Shown here: piece after piece, positions 1-13,446 of the stretch
How the letters are laid out: each line of letters opens with the position of its first letter
How positions within the stretch are numbered: the first letter of the stretch is position 1
Assembly: GCF_021018805.1 (NCBI RefSeq)
Contig: NC_086266.1
Location: forward strand, 6,510,001-6,574,000
Direction: 5' to 3'
From: Prinia subflava
Lineage: Eukaryota; Chordata; Aves; Passeriformes; Cisticolidae
DNA: 64,000 nucleotides
Made by a program: the position numbers and the translations under genes
Notes under the pieces: generated by a model
Told to the model about the DNA's origin: nothing
The model's database searches: none
The model's input: only the letters and a program-made list of their open reading frames with translations

Positions 1-1858
1 GTGATGAAGACCCAGCATTCACTGAGGCCTCCGTCAGCCAGGGACGTTCATGGAGGGCTCCCAGATCAGCAGTCCCATGGGGTGGGGGACACTGGGTCAG
101 CAGTAGGCCTCTGTTATTCTTCTCCCCACTGCACTTGGATGCCTTGGACAGCTTCAAGGTAAACCTTTTGATGTCTGTTTTACAATGATCTGTTTCTCTA
201 CATATTTTGAAATATCTGGTTCCAATGGTACTAAAAATTTGCTGTGACTGAGAACTTTTCCAGTGCAAAGTACTTGTTAAAATACAACACATGTCCAGAG
301 CAGCCTTGAATAAAGATTGTACTATTCTTCACATTATATTGAGACTTTGGCAATTTTCTTGTGCTTACAGTGTAACTTTCCATTGAAGTCTAATTATAGA
401 CTTAAAAGTAAAAAGTCTTCCCTGTTTTATAAAGAATAATAATGACCTTTACCAAATCCAATCTCTATTTTTGAAGTCAGATATTCAGAGATGTTACTGT
501 TTGTGGTTTTTCTTCTACTTTATTTTCAACAAATGATTCTAAAAAATGGTGTCATCTTCCCCAGTCTGGTTTCTGAACAATGCCATTTCTGTTTGCAGCC
601 CAAGCTTTGTCACAGGCTGGTAAATCTTCCTGCTGGACTATTTATGTCACCTTTCCATGTGCTGTTTCTGCCCTGTTGGTGTGGTCTTGTTTCTTTATCC
701 TTACAGTTGTTATCTGGCCCTGCTCTGTGTTTGTTCCCCAGCTGGAGGTCAATGTTGCATGAGGCTGCTCCTTCTGGATCTTTCTGTTCTATTAAAGGGA
801 ATTTTTCTACACTAGCAAGGAGGTGGCATCTTCTCATGAAAGGAGTGTGCTCTCTTCTGTTGAAACCAATGTTGTCTTCTCAGTCAGACACTTGGATTTT
901 GAGGGTGGAAGTATTGCTTTTATTTTCATGTTTCTCATTGTTTTAATGCAGCTACCTGCTTTGTCAATCTATTTAATTCAGTGAAAGCTCTGGGGTAAAG
1001 AGATACTGTGGAAAAACTGCTATCTTTGATTCTGAGGACCTTCACAAACTTCTTCCTCTTCAAGTTCAGTTGATTATTTTATGATTTTCCACTAGTGAGA
1101 TTTATACTGTGCAACTGTGTCCAATGTGTGTGTGCAGCACAAGAGTTCAAAGCTTTGGTACAAAATATTTTAATGAAGAGCTCAATGCACCAGATAAACT
1201 TAATCAAAAACAGCTATTTAAATCTTTCTGTAACAAATATCAGTCAGATTTTTGAAGGAAGGCTTGTGTATGTTTTATTTTTTTCATTTATTCATGTTTT
1301 CTTTACTTGTCTTTCTCTACCTTAAATCTGACAGGCTAGAAATTGTATTTTTGTTGATGGCATGGAATTTTCTTTTTGGATTCATATTTTCTTGTGAAAT
1401 TTTTCAGAAGCAAAATCCTTGATCATAATTATAGTAACTAGATAATTAAGAGCTTGTACCTTCTGACATAATATGGCTCAGGTACTTTTCATTTGGTACC
1501 CTTGGATTCAGATCTTGCATCCATTATTCTGCTCAATAAAATACTTCCTTGCAATGACATAAGGTTTGGCCAATACTGAAAGGAGAGGAAAAAAATAGAT
1601 GGAAAAAGGCAGGTGAGGAAGATACAAAAGGAAGGCTGTGGTATTTTCTTCTTAAAGAATTTGTCAACACTGATGTGAGGCTTCTCTAAGCATGAGATAT
1701 GTAAAATATTAGAGATGTTCCTTCTCTGTCAAAGTTCATTTTTTGTTTTCATAAACAGTCTGTATTAGATTTTGAAATCTAACCTGAAGGTTGCTAAGAT
1801 GGGAACAACTCAGTCCCAGGACCCCTGTAGAAGTCACTTCCACAAAGAAATGCTCAGT
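1..1858. other. AT-rich non-coding background, left edge
   Basis: I see no gene or recognisable transposon here. The first ~160 bases are less AT-rich and stay open in two forward frames from the window edge. They end near a possible splice donor (CAAG followed by GTAAAC at about 155). An exon cut by the window edge is therefore possible, but no protein family is recognisable and no acceptor is visible. The rest is AT-rich, with scattered short open frames typical of chance. Confidence 0.5.
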
Positions 1859-2130
1859 CTGATGTTCAAAACAAAGGGTGTCAGATCAATAATAAAACCA
1901 TGGAACCATCTGAGGTTCAGTCATCACTTTTATTTTCTCACATTTGTGTATGTTATACATGTGCTATGTAAAAATGTACTAACACCATTAGAGATTTGTG
2001 TTCCCCCTAGTTACAATTGTTATTAGGATTTATTATATTGTGACAACACCGAAGGGCTGGGATTCGCATGTGTTGAGTGCTGGGCAGGCAGAGGAGGAAG
2101 CTGGATCCTTCAGGAGCCTCTTTTATTTTT
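1859..2130 (+). repeat. Left arm of 272-bp inverted duplication
   Basis: This 272-bp block matches the reverse complement of 3729-4000 over its full length with no gaps. I count 12 mismatches, about 95.6% identity. Ten are transitions and two are G/T. Four of the mismatches form two adjacent pairs (1983-1984 and 2047-2048) that read CA here and TG in the other arm. That is what an ancestral CpG gives when it loses methyl-cytosine on opposite strands in the two copies. A short frame is open in both arms, but almost every difference inside it changes the amino acid, so it is not under coding constraint. The block may be a member of a dispersed repeat family inserted twice, or a local inverted duplication. 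I do not recognise the family. Confidence 0.95.
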
Positions 2131-3728
2131 GCTTCAGCCCTCCCTAGGGAGGCGGTGGCCTTGCTGCTGGAGTCCCCTGAAGGGGCGCAGGTTGGTGTTG
2201 TCACTGCTCTCAAGCAGAATCTTCACTTGGCACAAACCCAGGGACTCAGCCCAGGTGGTCAGACCAGATACATGCTGGGAGTGACTGCCAGGGCATGGGG
2301 ATGAGCATGGGAGGTGTTTGTGTGCATTAATCCTAAAATCATGCTGAGAGAAACATGCTCTAGGGGAAAGTCTCCTGTGTCCCTGCAGTGTTGTACTCAC
2401 GTCTGATTTTGATTTGGGCAGGTGAATGACTCGAGAGCCCATTAGTGAGCATTTGACCTGCTGTGTTCCCCATTTCCCTTCCCACTCTGACACTCCCCAT
2501 AATTTATGTAGCTATTACACTTCAGCTGTAACTCAATTCCCGGATTTGTTCCCTTTACAGAAATTAGTACTGAAAGGCAGAGCAGTGAAGGAGGGCTTGG
2601 AATAGCCACCAAGTTATTTGTCTATTTAATATACTTTTTTAAAAAAATAGCATTTTAATGTTTGAGAGAACACAAGGAAGCTGACTGTACTTCAGAAGTT
2701 CAGGGCTGGTTTTTAGACTCTTCGAATTTGAGGCTGCACCATCAACACTGAGTGATATCACTTAAGAACTGTGAAATGCAGAGCTACCCTCTCCCCCCTT
2801 CCTATTCCCCTTGCAGAATAAAAAGCAGGGCAGAAAAACAATGCTACTCTGACTTATTTATCTTTATCCAGTTCCTCTGTCAGTAAGGGGATGAAGCGAA
2901 AAATTCAGAACAAAGTAACTTAAAAAATCAAAGGATTAAAGCCCCGTGTATGTGATCCTGATGAATTGGATGATTCAGAAGATGTTAACCAGAGCAGCAG
3001 CTGTAATGGAAGGAGAGTCTGTAACAAACAGGTTTTCTGATTTATCGGGGTAATCAAGCATAGAAGTGGGCAGGCACTGGGTGGTACAGAATACCAACAT
3101 TTTTTTTGTGCTGCCTGGGAGATATATTTGAACCTCTAGGGAAGAATTGCCCTCTCCCTCTTAATTCCCCTGAAGATTTTTTTCCCTTTTTTTCCCTTGA
3201 AAATGAAAGCAGGCAATGAGCATTTCCCCGAATCTCATTTTAAATCTTCCTAAGTTTAAAATCATTATTGCTTGTTTATTATTTTTGGCAATGTAATGAC
3301 CCTCACAGGAGACTAATCCTGCGTGGTAAGGACTCCATTCCCTAACATAAGGGAGATAACGAGGGTGGGGAACCTGGCAAATACAAATCTAGAGATGCTG
3401 ATCTGCTCAGAAAAACCCAACAACTGCCCTGTGCTGTTTTCAGGATGGTTCATTCTGGTAGAACTGGTGGTCTTCAGATGGAAGACTTCTAAGAACCTAC
3501 CCTAGAATTACCCCTAAGCCCATCTCTAATGCTATTTTCCTGGCTTGCTAATGCAATATCTCAACCTCTCTTTCATGTGTAAAATCAATGGGAACATGAT
3601 GCAGACAAAGTTTAACATGACTTGACTATGCTCAGGTTCTTAGAGATGACAATCTGTGTCCAGTGTGGAGGGACTGAGGCTTTCATCCACTTTTGTCCAC
3701 TCTAATACCCATCACATTCTAGCAGGCT
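2131..3728. other. 1598-bp spacer between inverted repeat arms
   Basis: No gene or transposase-like frame is visible in this spacer. It holds a modestly GC-rich part (about 2140-2500), A/T runs near 2630-2650 and T/C runs near 3180-3200. If the two arms were ends of a DNA transposon, a transposase remnant would be expected here, and none is recognisable. Confidence 0.6.
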
Positions 3729-4000
3729 AAAAATAAAAGAGGCTCCTGAAGGATCCAGCTTCCTCCTCTGCCTGCCCAGCACTCAACACATGCGAATCCC
3801 AGCCCCTCGGCATTGCCACAATATAATAAATCCTAATAACAACTGTAACTAGGGGGAACACAAATCTCTAATGGCATTAGTACACTTTTACATAGCACAT
3901 GTATAACATACACAAATGTGAGAAAATGAAAGTGATGACTGAACCTTAGATGGTTCCATGGTTTTATTATTGATCTGAAACCCTTTGTTTTGAAAATCAG
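3729..4000 (-). repeat. Right arm of 272-bp inverted duplication
   Basis: This block is the reverse-complement partner of 1859-2130, with the same length and about 95.6% identity. Outside both arms the similarity stops abruptly. On the inner side the shared sequence ends at a CTCTTTTATTTTT run. On the outer side it ends at CTGAT. The absence of gaps suggests either fairly recent duplication or occasional gene conversion between the arms. Confidence 0.95.
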
Positions 4001-6589
4001 TGCAGGTTTGCACTCAGGGAGCACGTCCCAGGCTCTCTAGGGGTACTCCCTGAAATCCTTGAGAGGTGCTTTTGCTGAAAAATGACAAGTCTTGGAGTTT
4101 CTCAGCCTGGGAATTTTCTCTTGCACAGTCGTTTTCTTCTTGAGATCCCACCCCCAAAGAGAATCCGTGTCTAGCCCTGAGTGGGCATTTTGAGCTTATA
4201 TGTGTGTGGTTGCATCATCCATTTCTTTGCTTTTATTACTTGTGGGTATTTTCCAAGGTGTCCCCAGCAGCATGACAGGCTCATCTCGGTCCCATCCACA
4301 GAGCATCTTGCAAAGCTGCTTCTGTGCAACACCAGCCATAGGTAATCCATGTATGTAATTTCCAGTCAATTCCCGACTGGAAGGAGAAAAGCTTTTGTTT
4401 TTATCAATATCACAGGGGTTTTTTTATGCTTATGATCTTTCTCAGTAGTGCTTTTGTCTGATGAATGTTTATTAAGAAAATAATTTTTGTTTGCTTGTTA
4501 CAAGAAGAAAGAAGTTCTCTGCACACAGAGGATAATATTTGTTTGATTTCCTGATGTGGTTCCTGAAGCCAGAGAGTGAAAATGTTGATATTACCTCTTG
4601 AGATGAATATCACAGGAATTTTCTCTTTTGTGAGTCTTTTCTCTTGTGTGTGTGCCTACAATTGCCCAGATTTACTTACATTTTTAAATTATCACTATTA
4701 TTTTAGTATTATAGGTCCCTCAGAACAGGCTATTAGTGGTTGTTATTGTTGGTTTTAACATGATACATGATTTTGTGGTCAATAATTTCTCTGCAAGGCT
4801 TTCAACAAAGCCTTTACCAAGTTGTGAGTTTGCTGACACGGTTTAATTCTGTTTCTCTTCCCCAACTGGATGCAAGTTCAAAACCATTGCCTACTCTTAG
4901 CTTTGGCCATTTGCTCTTTCCACTGCTGGGTTTGCTGCAGTTACTACTTTGAGATTAATTTTTCTGTGAGAGAAGAACACTCAGAGCCTGGGAAGCCATT
5001 CCATTAGGCTGAACACAGTGTCTCCTTAAATGAAAACCACCTAAAAATAACATTAGAATAAAATCACAGAGCATCCAAACAAGCAAAAGAAATAAAAAAC
5101 AAATGAAGAAAACAGACTGCCTTCTGTGCCTTCAGGTGGAGCAAATCTGGCCTTCAGTAAATATTTTCCCTGGTTTTGTGACTTCACAGCTGAGTGACTC
5201 CCAACAGAACCACCTGTTTGCCAGCTTTTTACCAGCCCCAAGCTACTCCTTTCTGCCCCGAGCCTCCTGAAAATGTTCCTGCTTTGAGATCCCCAAAACA
5301 AAGCCCCTGAAACTGCTGTGGTTGCCTGCCTGGCTGTCACATCCCCTCTTCCCTCCCACGCTGGTCTTAGCACCAGCTCTTTGCCTCTCCTTGGCCATTC
5401 TGGTCCACTGAGTCCACAGATTTGTTCACCTTTCACTGCAGAAAGCAGTTCCCCATCTTCTGCACCATTGCTCTGGTAGCAATTTAGCAATTAGCTCTGG
5501 TAGCAATTTAAGAAAACCTGGATGCCAGCTGAGACTTCCAAGGAAGAAAAATAAGATGTGTCTGAGAGAAAACAGGTGCACCACAGCCCTGGGTTTGGTG
5601 AGCTCTAACAATACATCTGATGAAGAAGCAAAAGTATTTTGGGTAACCTTAAGAAAAGCTGTCTCCTGCACTACATTATCATTAATAATGGCACATTCCT
5701 GGTTTCAGTAAGTGTATCAAGGATGTTTATTTTAAGGAGAAAGGGCACAGTTTATTTTGCACAGAACCTGCTTGGGAAGGTTTGTCATGATATGTCAGTG
5801 ACAATCCCAAAGACCTGGTGTTGCCCTCTTTGCCTATCACTCCCTCCTTTGGCTCCCATCAGTTTGCATTCTTGGTATTGAATGTGTCTCCCCAGTGAAA
5901 GGTAGGTAGTATTTTTAACAAAAAGAGCCTTCATATAATTGATATCTGCAAGAAACTGAGTTCCAAAAGCATGTTTTAACCTGTGTATTTTGTAAACACA
6001 ACATGAAAAATTCACAGAGAATTTCTGTTACATCCTGAGGCAACTGTGAGTCTTTTCCAAAGTAAAGGCTAAGGAGCTCTGTGGTGTATGAGGAAGAGAA
6101 AGTGAACAAAGAGATGCCAGATGGGAGTCTACAGGTAGAGCTTGCAATTAATATGTCTTGTGCACCCAGCAAAGCTATTTATTGTGCTGTGGCTGCAGGA
6201 CAGACAACCTTATGGAAGCACAACATATTCTGCCAGCAGGTTTTTTGAAGGCTTAGGAACTTCACCTTCCTGAACAGCAGAAGGTGCACTCACCTGGACT
6301 CTGCTGCTAGCACAGGTAATATCGAGTCCCCAGTCTCACCATTGTAACAGTGTCAGCTACAGGATGTGTATTTTCCATGCCCTGAGCTGACCTTGGGTGT
6401 GCAAAGCTTTGGCGAAGCTTTTCTGTGTAGACATGGCCTAAGGCAGGTAGGATTTGCCAGCAGTGGTGTTTAATGAGACAGCCAAGTGTGTGTAGCACAC
6501 AGCAAGTTCAGTGAAGCCCCTGAGGGCTGGGGTCCCAGGAATGTGCTGTGATGGAGCAAAATAAGCCAATGATCCTTTTCATCCACCTC
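4001..6589. other. Non-coding background
   Basis: No supported gene is present. The stretch 4020-4340 has an LTR-like feel (moderate GC, mixed short motifs), but I could not find termini or a target duplication. Around 6390-6450 there is weak resemblance to old dispersed amniote repeats. A 24-bp local duplication at 5470-5510 is listed separately. Confidence 0.5.
5470..5510 (+). repeat. Short tandem duplication, 24-bp period
   Basis: The 17-mer GCTCTGGTAGCAATTTA occurs at 5470-5486 and again exactly at 5494-5510. This is probably a simple slippage or microhomology duplication in single-copy DNA. Confidence 0.9.
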
Positions 6590-6599
6590 CCTGGTTAGG

Positions 6600-6968
6600 C
6601 TGAGCCTGGCTCCTCAGGGATGCAGCAGGGCGGGTCTCAGAGCACAGGACACCAGCAGAGCTGCCTGTCTCCTGAAGTGTTTATTGGTGCCTCTCTGCAC
6701 TGAGCAGGCTCTGTCCTCCTGTGTGGGTGCTCCAGCACAGCCGTGTCCTCAGGACACTGCCACAGGCAGCACCAGAAGGGCTCAGAGGTGCAGAACCTGG
6801 CGTGGTGCAGAGCCAGGCAAAGGCCATGTGGTGTCATGGACGCGCTGCCCAGGCCAGGGGAGGGCGAGCCCAGAGCGACGCTATCAGGCAAGGACTAGAG
6901 GTGGCTCAGTCCTGAATTTACTCCCTTATGAGCTCCTGGTATAGGATATTTTATGTGGGATCCCCACA
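6600..6968 (-). mobile_element. LTR-like GC-rich block (minus strand), boundaries uncertain
   Basis: Read on the minus strand, this block starts with TGTGGGGATCCCACATAA at 6968 and runs through a GC-rich body. It then shows AATAAA (plus-strand TTTATT at 6680-6685) followed by a C/T-rich stretch. TG at the start, a single poly(A) signal in the last third and GC contrast with the AT-rich flanks are the usual look of a solo LTR in a bird genome. I could not find a matching CA end with a target-site duplication, so the left boundary is a guess. It might instead be an unrelated GC-rich segment. No retroviral gene remnant lies on either side. Confidence 0.35.
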
Positions 6969-7325
6969 TGAGGACGCTCTAATTTGGTGCCACTACAGAA
7001 CAATCAAGTACGCCATTTTTTGAACGTAGTTCCACTTTAGAACCATAGTTATTCTGAACAGCATATTTGCTGGTTTGAACAGTTCAAGGACTTGAGGTAC
7101 AGCAGCTGCTGCTATGCTGCTAAAATGTTGTGACACTGTCATTACAAATTCTGTACCTCTTTTGCACCTCTGCACAAATGAGTGCATCATGTCACACACA
7201 CACAATTCAAACCTGCCTCCTGCCCTGTAATTCTCAACATTTCTACAACTGGGGACATGAAGAAAAGAGTAACAAGTGGATTTCTATAGGGTTCCAAAAG
7301 ACAAGTGAGGTTTTGTGAGAGGGTC

Positions 7326-7373
7326 TTTTTTTTTCTTTTTTTTTTTTTTCTTTCTTTCTTTTTTTCTTTTTTT
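7326..7373 (+). repeat. Poly-pyrimidine (T-rich, CTTT) tract
   Basis: This tract is 48 bases of T with only interspersed C, including a short CTTT-type stretch. It could be a poly(A) tail remnant of a minus-strand retrosequence or a plain microsatellite. No retrosequence body is recognisable next to it. Confidence 0.9.
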
Positions 7374-10300
7374 AAGGCAAATTCTTTGTGCTTTCTGGTA
7401 GAAGAGCTGCTCACTGGTGTTCTGATTTGTGGAGAGGAGCAGAACCCATTGCTCTGTACACAGGAGGGAAAGCACTGATCACTGAGTGAGGCTTTAGCAC
7501 CTGCCGAGAGACATAACACCTTTTAAATCTCAGAAAATGACACTTGATTGAATTTTCCTTCATTTCTAGATAAAGTTCTTTTCTCCTTTCACACAGCCCT
7601 TGTTCTTTTAGGTTGATTTAATCATAGGTTAGAAACATTAGAAACATATGGTTTGAGAGACCTCCTGGACAGGCATCAGACCACACCCAACAGATTTGTC
7701 TGTATTTTGCTGGCAAAAGTTTAAACTGCAAAGAGAACCTTATGGGAATTTTAGGAGTTGCTGTTCTAAAAACGGAGCTCTCTCTGAACACAATCTCTTT
7801 GAACGTGAGAGAAATTAGTTCTGTTTCATCAAGGAGATAAGAAAATAAACATGATCATTCCTTGGCTCTGAAATGCTTTTTTTCCAACAAAGTAATCTCT
7901 GTTTGGAAAGACATTTAGAGCTTGCCTGCTTGACAGTAGCTTGCTCTCTGACACTCATCTGCAGATTTTAAGGAAAAATAGACTAATGCTGCTTATTTTG
8001 TAGCACTTGGAAATGTTTTGAGAGGATGCTGTGAAGAAAACAGAAGTTTAGGCCAGAAGGAAGGTCCTGGAGAGTGGAAGCATAGCTCTGGAAGGGTAGG
8101 GCATAGCAGAGAGGGGGAGGAGAGACATTGAAGTGCTGCCTGCTTGGTTCCCCCTTCTCCCATTTCTGCTCTGTGAGCACAACCTGAAGCAGATCCCCTG
8201 CTGATATGGAGGTCACACGGTTTATTTCTGTCACACTCACGTGGCCTTGCCAATACCGGGGGAGCATGAATCAGGAGCTTATTTTAAAACCAAAAATATA
8301 TGGTGTCACTTTGTATCCTGATAGCATCCAAGGAGCAGTTAAGATCAGGGCTTCGCCTGTTACATGCTGAATTTATTACATGTGCACACGTGTGGTGGTG
8401 TTGATCCTCTGAGAAATTTCAACCCAAGATGCATCGAGCTGGAGGAGGAGAAGGGAGGGCAAAGGGGCTGAGTGTTGGGTGGTCTGCATAATGCTGGAAA
8501 GGAGGCAGAGAGTTATATGCAATATGCAGAATATGCAAAAAACTGTCACTTAGAACTTATTCAGGCAAGTAACTGAAAGACTTGGAACAGAGGAAAAGAC
8601 CTTCTTTGTTTAGTGAAACATTAAAGACATCTGAAAGATCTGGGGTTGATGTGGGGCTGGGGTGGGAGGAGGCAGGACAGGCAGCAGATTAATGGCATTG
8701 TTGCAGCTTGCCCATATGGTTTTTGGGCTCTATTTCCTCAGCTCTATTTATCTGGTGGGATATTCTTGATACAAGCTTGATCTGGAAAAGTAAAATCAAT
8801 TTGTTTGAAAAGGTCAGCTTCATGAGAATTGTGTGATTGAGCACCTACTGTTTTTCAGAGCTCGTGCCCTGTGTGTGCAGGTGTCTGACAGCAGCCGTGA
8901 TTGCCAAATAAACTGGAGAAGAGATGAAGACATGACTTGTGCTGAGAATGTAAAATGGGGAGGAGAGAGAACGAAACCAGTTTGTCACATGTTGCAAAAG
9001 TGTCTCTCTCTCTTTGTCACATCTTCTACTTATTAATTATTCTCTCCGGGCACTCAAATGAAAAAGCAGAAAGACAATTAAATGATCTGTGCATGATGCT
9101 ACTACTATTTCCAAAAGAAAGAAATTAATGCTTGATCAGAATAAGAAATTTATTATATTGGCTAATGATACTCTCCTTCAACCAACTGCTGGAACAGGAT
9201 ATTCAAAATCTTTCTGTCTCCTGGAAAGTCCATGGAGTTGGAGGCAGTATGGTGGAAACCTCGGCTAGGTATGTAGCATTCAGCAGCTTCATGAGCTTCC
9301 AGGAAATCTTTACAGCTTTTGTAATAAAAATAGCATTCATATATGACTTTGTTTATGGTGAGGCCCCAGGGTGAATTGTTTGGGTTTTGTCTGTTAAATT
9401 TCTTGCCAGTTGGTCTTACAGAGAACAAGTGTAAGTTGGAGCCTCATGGAGTTTAAACTCGATGAGAAGGAAATAATATTTGAAGAGAAATCATATTTTG
9501 GACCCAGTAAGTTTGACACTGGCTAATGCTGCCAGAGTTTGAATATTATTGAATTCAACAATCTTTTCCATCAAATTCCAGAATCATCTGGAACATTCCC
9601 TCGTACGTGAAATAAATGCTTGCAGGCTGCCAGGTGATTAACTCTGTTAACTGAGATGTGAGGGTGTCTCAAGAGACTCGGCTTTGTTTTGCTACTGTAA
9701 TTTCCAGTAAAGATTTGGTCAAGACTTGAAACTGTCTCAAATGATGTATTTTGCAGCTTTAAGTTAAAATTCAGACCTGCCAAAAGGTTCTTGATTGTTA
9801 GTTTTTCTGGCTGAAAGCACCTAATTTTTCCACTGTGCTTTATCCATGGAGTTATGGATCACTGTTTCATCTCTTTGGCTTCAGAAAAGACAAACACTGT
9901 ATCATCTTCTAAGTGTGAGGGGAAAAAAAGCCTACTAAAATATTAGTGAGAATTTTCAAAGGGTTGCAAATTAATCAGATATTGTACAAATAAACACTGA
10001 AGGTGTAGGCCTAGTGAAAAGATTTAAAGCCTAAAAGAGACAAGCCATTGGTTGTATCTAAAGGAAAGTGTAGAGGTGGAGAAATTACTGGATCTGAGGA
10101 GGAATCTAAACTGAGAAGTCATTTGGCAGACAAAATGAAAGAATAATCAAGCATAAAGAACATAAAGAAGCAAAACATCAGTCACAAAATACAGCAAAAA
10201 AGAAGTAAAATTAGTTAAATCAGTCATGGTTGCCTTTCACAGCTGAAACAGTTAAAGAGATTTAAACATTATTAATAGAAAAGAAATGCATTTGGGATGA

Positions 10301-13300
10301 AAAAACTTCAGATGCATGTGAACATTGCTGCTTTGTAAACCATAAAAATACCATTTATAAAGAAATGGTGACTGATACTAGAGATTTCAAGGACCATTCC
10401 TTCTGTGTGTTTTCCTTCAGCTGCATCCCACGTCAAGGTGAGTGACGGGTCTTGCTCTTCCCACACTGGTTAAAGTTTGGAGATTCCCCAGGGTAAGCAA
10501 ATTACAACTTTCTGAGAGGAAGAGCCCAGGATAGGATGAAACTTCTTTCTCTATTAGACTTCAGTATTCAAGAGAGGAATTACTACAAGGAGATCTTAAG
10601 AAAGTGACTTTAAAAGACAACTCAATATGCTTGAAAAATATATTGACAACGTGCAGTAGGAAAGAGCAAATGCCTGAAATTTTGGTGAAGTGCTGCAATG
10701 TCGGATAACCTCCAGCACGGGGCGTGGATGGCAGGTGAGGTGATGTGGAATCAGATAAACTGAGGCAGGATCTCAAACAGACCTTTCAGGGAAGGGCCAG
10801 CTGAGTTTTCCAGGTCAGCATACGAAGCTCTCAGCATCCTTCATTACATAACCTGGGCAAGAGATCCTGCAGCCTCCTGGGAGTGAGCCAGGCTGGAGAG
10901 CTGCAGTGCAGGAACCGTCCCTGGCAGGAGCAGGAGGAGGTGCAGGACTGACCCAGGAGGTATTTCCCCAACTCACCAAAAAGGAACAGGCATGGAGAAG
11001 CCACGGGGAGCACAGATTGCCTTCTGTGCTGCTCGAGTGTCTCACCTTCTATTTTTAACTGTCTCGTGGAAGCATTTAGGAAAAGCAATATAAAAGAGAA
11101 AGAATGTAAATATTATGGTTTCAAGGCTATCAGCCCCAGTCCAAGTGCAAAAATCTGCCTTTCAGTGAAAGCTTTGAGGGGCTCTTAGTTCAAAGGATTC
11201 CAGAGCTGTGGAGAGGCAGCTATGCACATTACTTACTCCTCTATCAGTTAGCCCTTATTGATGGCAGCCAAGTTAAAATAAGGAAGAGTATCCCTCTTAA
11301 GCAGTTCTGAGAGGATGGAAACGCTGCCATGGGAAAGAGCAGCTACAAGGTGGTAAATACTTTTTCAAATGACAGAATAATTTTTCTGCTGAGGCTGGAA
11401 ATGTCAGTGTTGAACTTTTGCTCGTGCCTCAGACCTCCTGAAGCAATTGGCTATTTCAGTGTGTGGCAAAATACTCAGGGAAACTCCCCACAGTTTTAAG
11501 GCTTTCTTTTAGGAGGGCTTTTTGTTCTGCATAAATGTCATGATCTTATTCTGGTTTTATCTTTCAGGATTAAAGGACTACTGGCAGATATTTTAGGATT
11601 AAAATGTGGGTTAGACTTGGCTTTTTGTTTTGTTTTTTACAGTCTGATATGAGTGGGAATATCTGTGAGCTGGAAAATACATCCACAATACCCCTGGAAA
11701 CCGCATGTTTTTATTTAAATGCAGTCTTGCTGTGTTTAGTGTCAGAGCTAAAAAGGGAACGTGGTATGAACAGAAAGTGAAGCAGAAAACTACAATTTGG
11801 CTTCCCCAAATCAGTGAATGGCAAAATCAAGAGACTGTAAAAAGTGGATGCTTAAAATGTTTTGGATTTAATCACACTTTTGTTGTTAAAGGCTCACTTT
11901 TGAAAATACACTGTTTGCCAAAATAACATCTTACATATCCACAAACTGGAGAGCAGCCTGCATAAATTCTGTCCACTTCATTCTTTGCTAAATTAGCATA
12001 AGCATAGATTCAAAGATTTTGTTACTTTTTTGATTTATTTCTCATATCTGTATCCACGTAAGGCTTCTGTGGTGACAACATGAAAATGCTTTCTAATTTG
12101 TGATTAGTGCAGAGCAGCAAGAGGAGGAATTGGCACGAATAGCTCTTAGCAAGTAAGGTATGTGGTTCTTTTTTATCTCTCAGCCAGGGCTTTGTCAGAG
12201 CAGAGGAGCTGAGATTGGTTAATACTCAGACAGGCTGCTGAAGTTCCAGTCTGGTTTTCTAATTTAGAAGTGCTACTGGATGACATAAATGGTAGGAATA
12301 ATTGTGAGTTCTACATGAAAAAATCAAACGGGAGTTGTGGAGACTGTAGGAATAGGTCTAAATTAGCTCTTTAAAAGTTAGAAACAGTTTCAAAAGTTAT
12401 TATACTCTTAGTATGAATGCTTTGCTTATATTTCAAGTGAATATTTTCCTCACTGATCTGTTGTTTGAGCTCATGTTGTGATATTTATTTGCAATCTAGT
12501 TCAAATCAAGGAAACTAAAAATACTGAAGGGTAATCAGTGAATTATCCTTATAAAATACAGGACTGAGAGACTGGACAAAGCCAGCAAGAAGAAGGGAGT
12601 TTAGTCTTGTCAGAGCCCTTCTCATCTCTGGGAAGACTGCAAGAGAAAAAGGTTGAGGGCAGATAATGGTAATACAGGTTTGGGGAAAATATTGGTCCTA
12701 TTGAGTTTCTTTTCTTTTTTCTGGTCTTGCCTTTTTTCATCTGGTCATAGTTTCCCTAATTTTTTTTCCACTGTGCAGTTTGAACAGAGAGGAACATAGA
12801 AAACCCAGGAGGAAATCTGTAGCCAGAGTGTCCTGCAGTTTCAGCAGACTCTTAGGAGATGCTTCCCTTCCCTCATCCCTAAAAGCAGAGGTAATCTTAG
12901 TTTATCTTGCTTCTCAACTAACCTGTCACAGAAGGCAATATTTCAAAAGTAGCAAGTTTATTTGAAAACCATCAATCTTGCAATGGATTACCTGGGCAGA
13001 GGGGATAACTGGGCTGGAGATGGTGGGGGACTCTCAGCAGTCTCAGCTGATGAAAGGAAGAAATTGGTGGAGAAGGAAAAGTCCCCTGTGCCTACTAAAA
13101 TGCCATGGACTGGTCCTCTGTAAACTGTCAGAGCTCTCAAGTCTGGCTTTTTATACTGTACTTGAAGTGAGACCAAAGGATGGAAAACTGGTTGTCTGAG
13201 CTATTTTGAGGTTTTTATTATGTTCAGGGATTAATTTGGATGACAACAATGGTGTTTTCAGTGCTACAAGTAAAATTAAATAAGCAGTCTGGCAGAAGAT

Positions 13301-13415
13301 CTGAGAAGCAGAAAGTGAAAATAAATAAAATGGAGCAGTGAAGAATGCAGAAAGAAACAGAAAGTGTTCAAAGGCATGTAAATGCCATGAAGGCTGAGCC
13401 AAATTCATATGCAAA

Positions 13416-13446
13416 TACCTAAGGTACAAATACCAAAGGTACAAAT
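13416..13446 (+). repeat. 15-bp near-perfect tandem duplication
   Basis: Two adjacent 15-mers differ at one or two positions, and both contain AAGGTACAAAT. This is a local slippage product. Confidence 0.7.

Noticed and set aside
1..165. Exon cut by the window edge, ending in a splice donor near 155.
   Set aside because: Open frames of about 50 codons and a GTAAAC donor-like word are both common by chance. No homology or acceptor supports it, so it is only mentioned in the background entry.
1772..4024. Short similar open frames in both arms of the 272-bp inverted repeat (about 53 shared codons).
   Set aside because: Nearly all differences between the arms in this frame change the amino acid, and no protein family is recognisable. 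The shared frame follows from the DNA duplication, not from coding constraint.
4020..4340. LTR-like segment beside the right inverted-repeat arm.
   Set aside because: No TG...CA ends, target duplication or clear order of promoter and poly(A) signals could be found.
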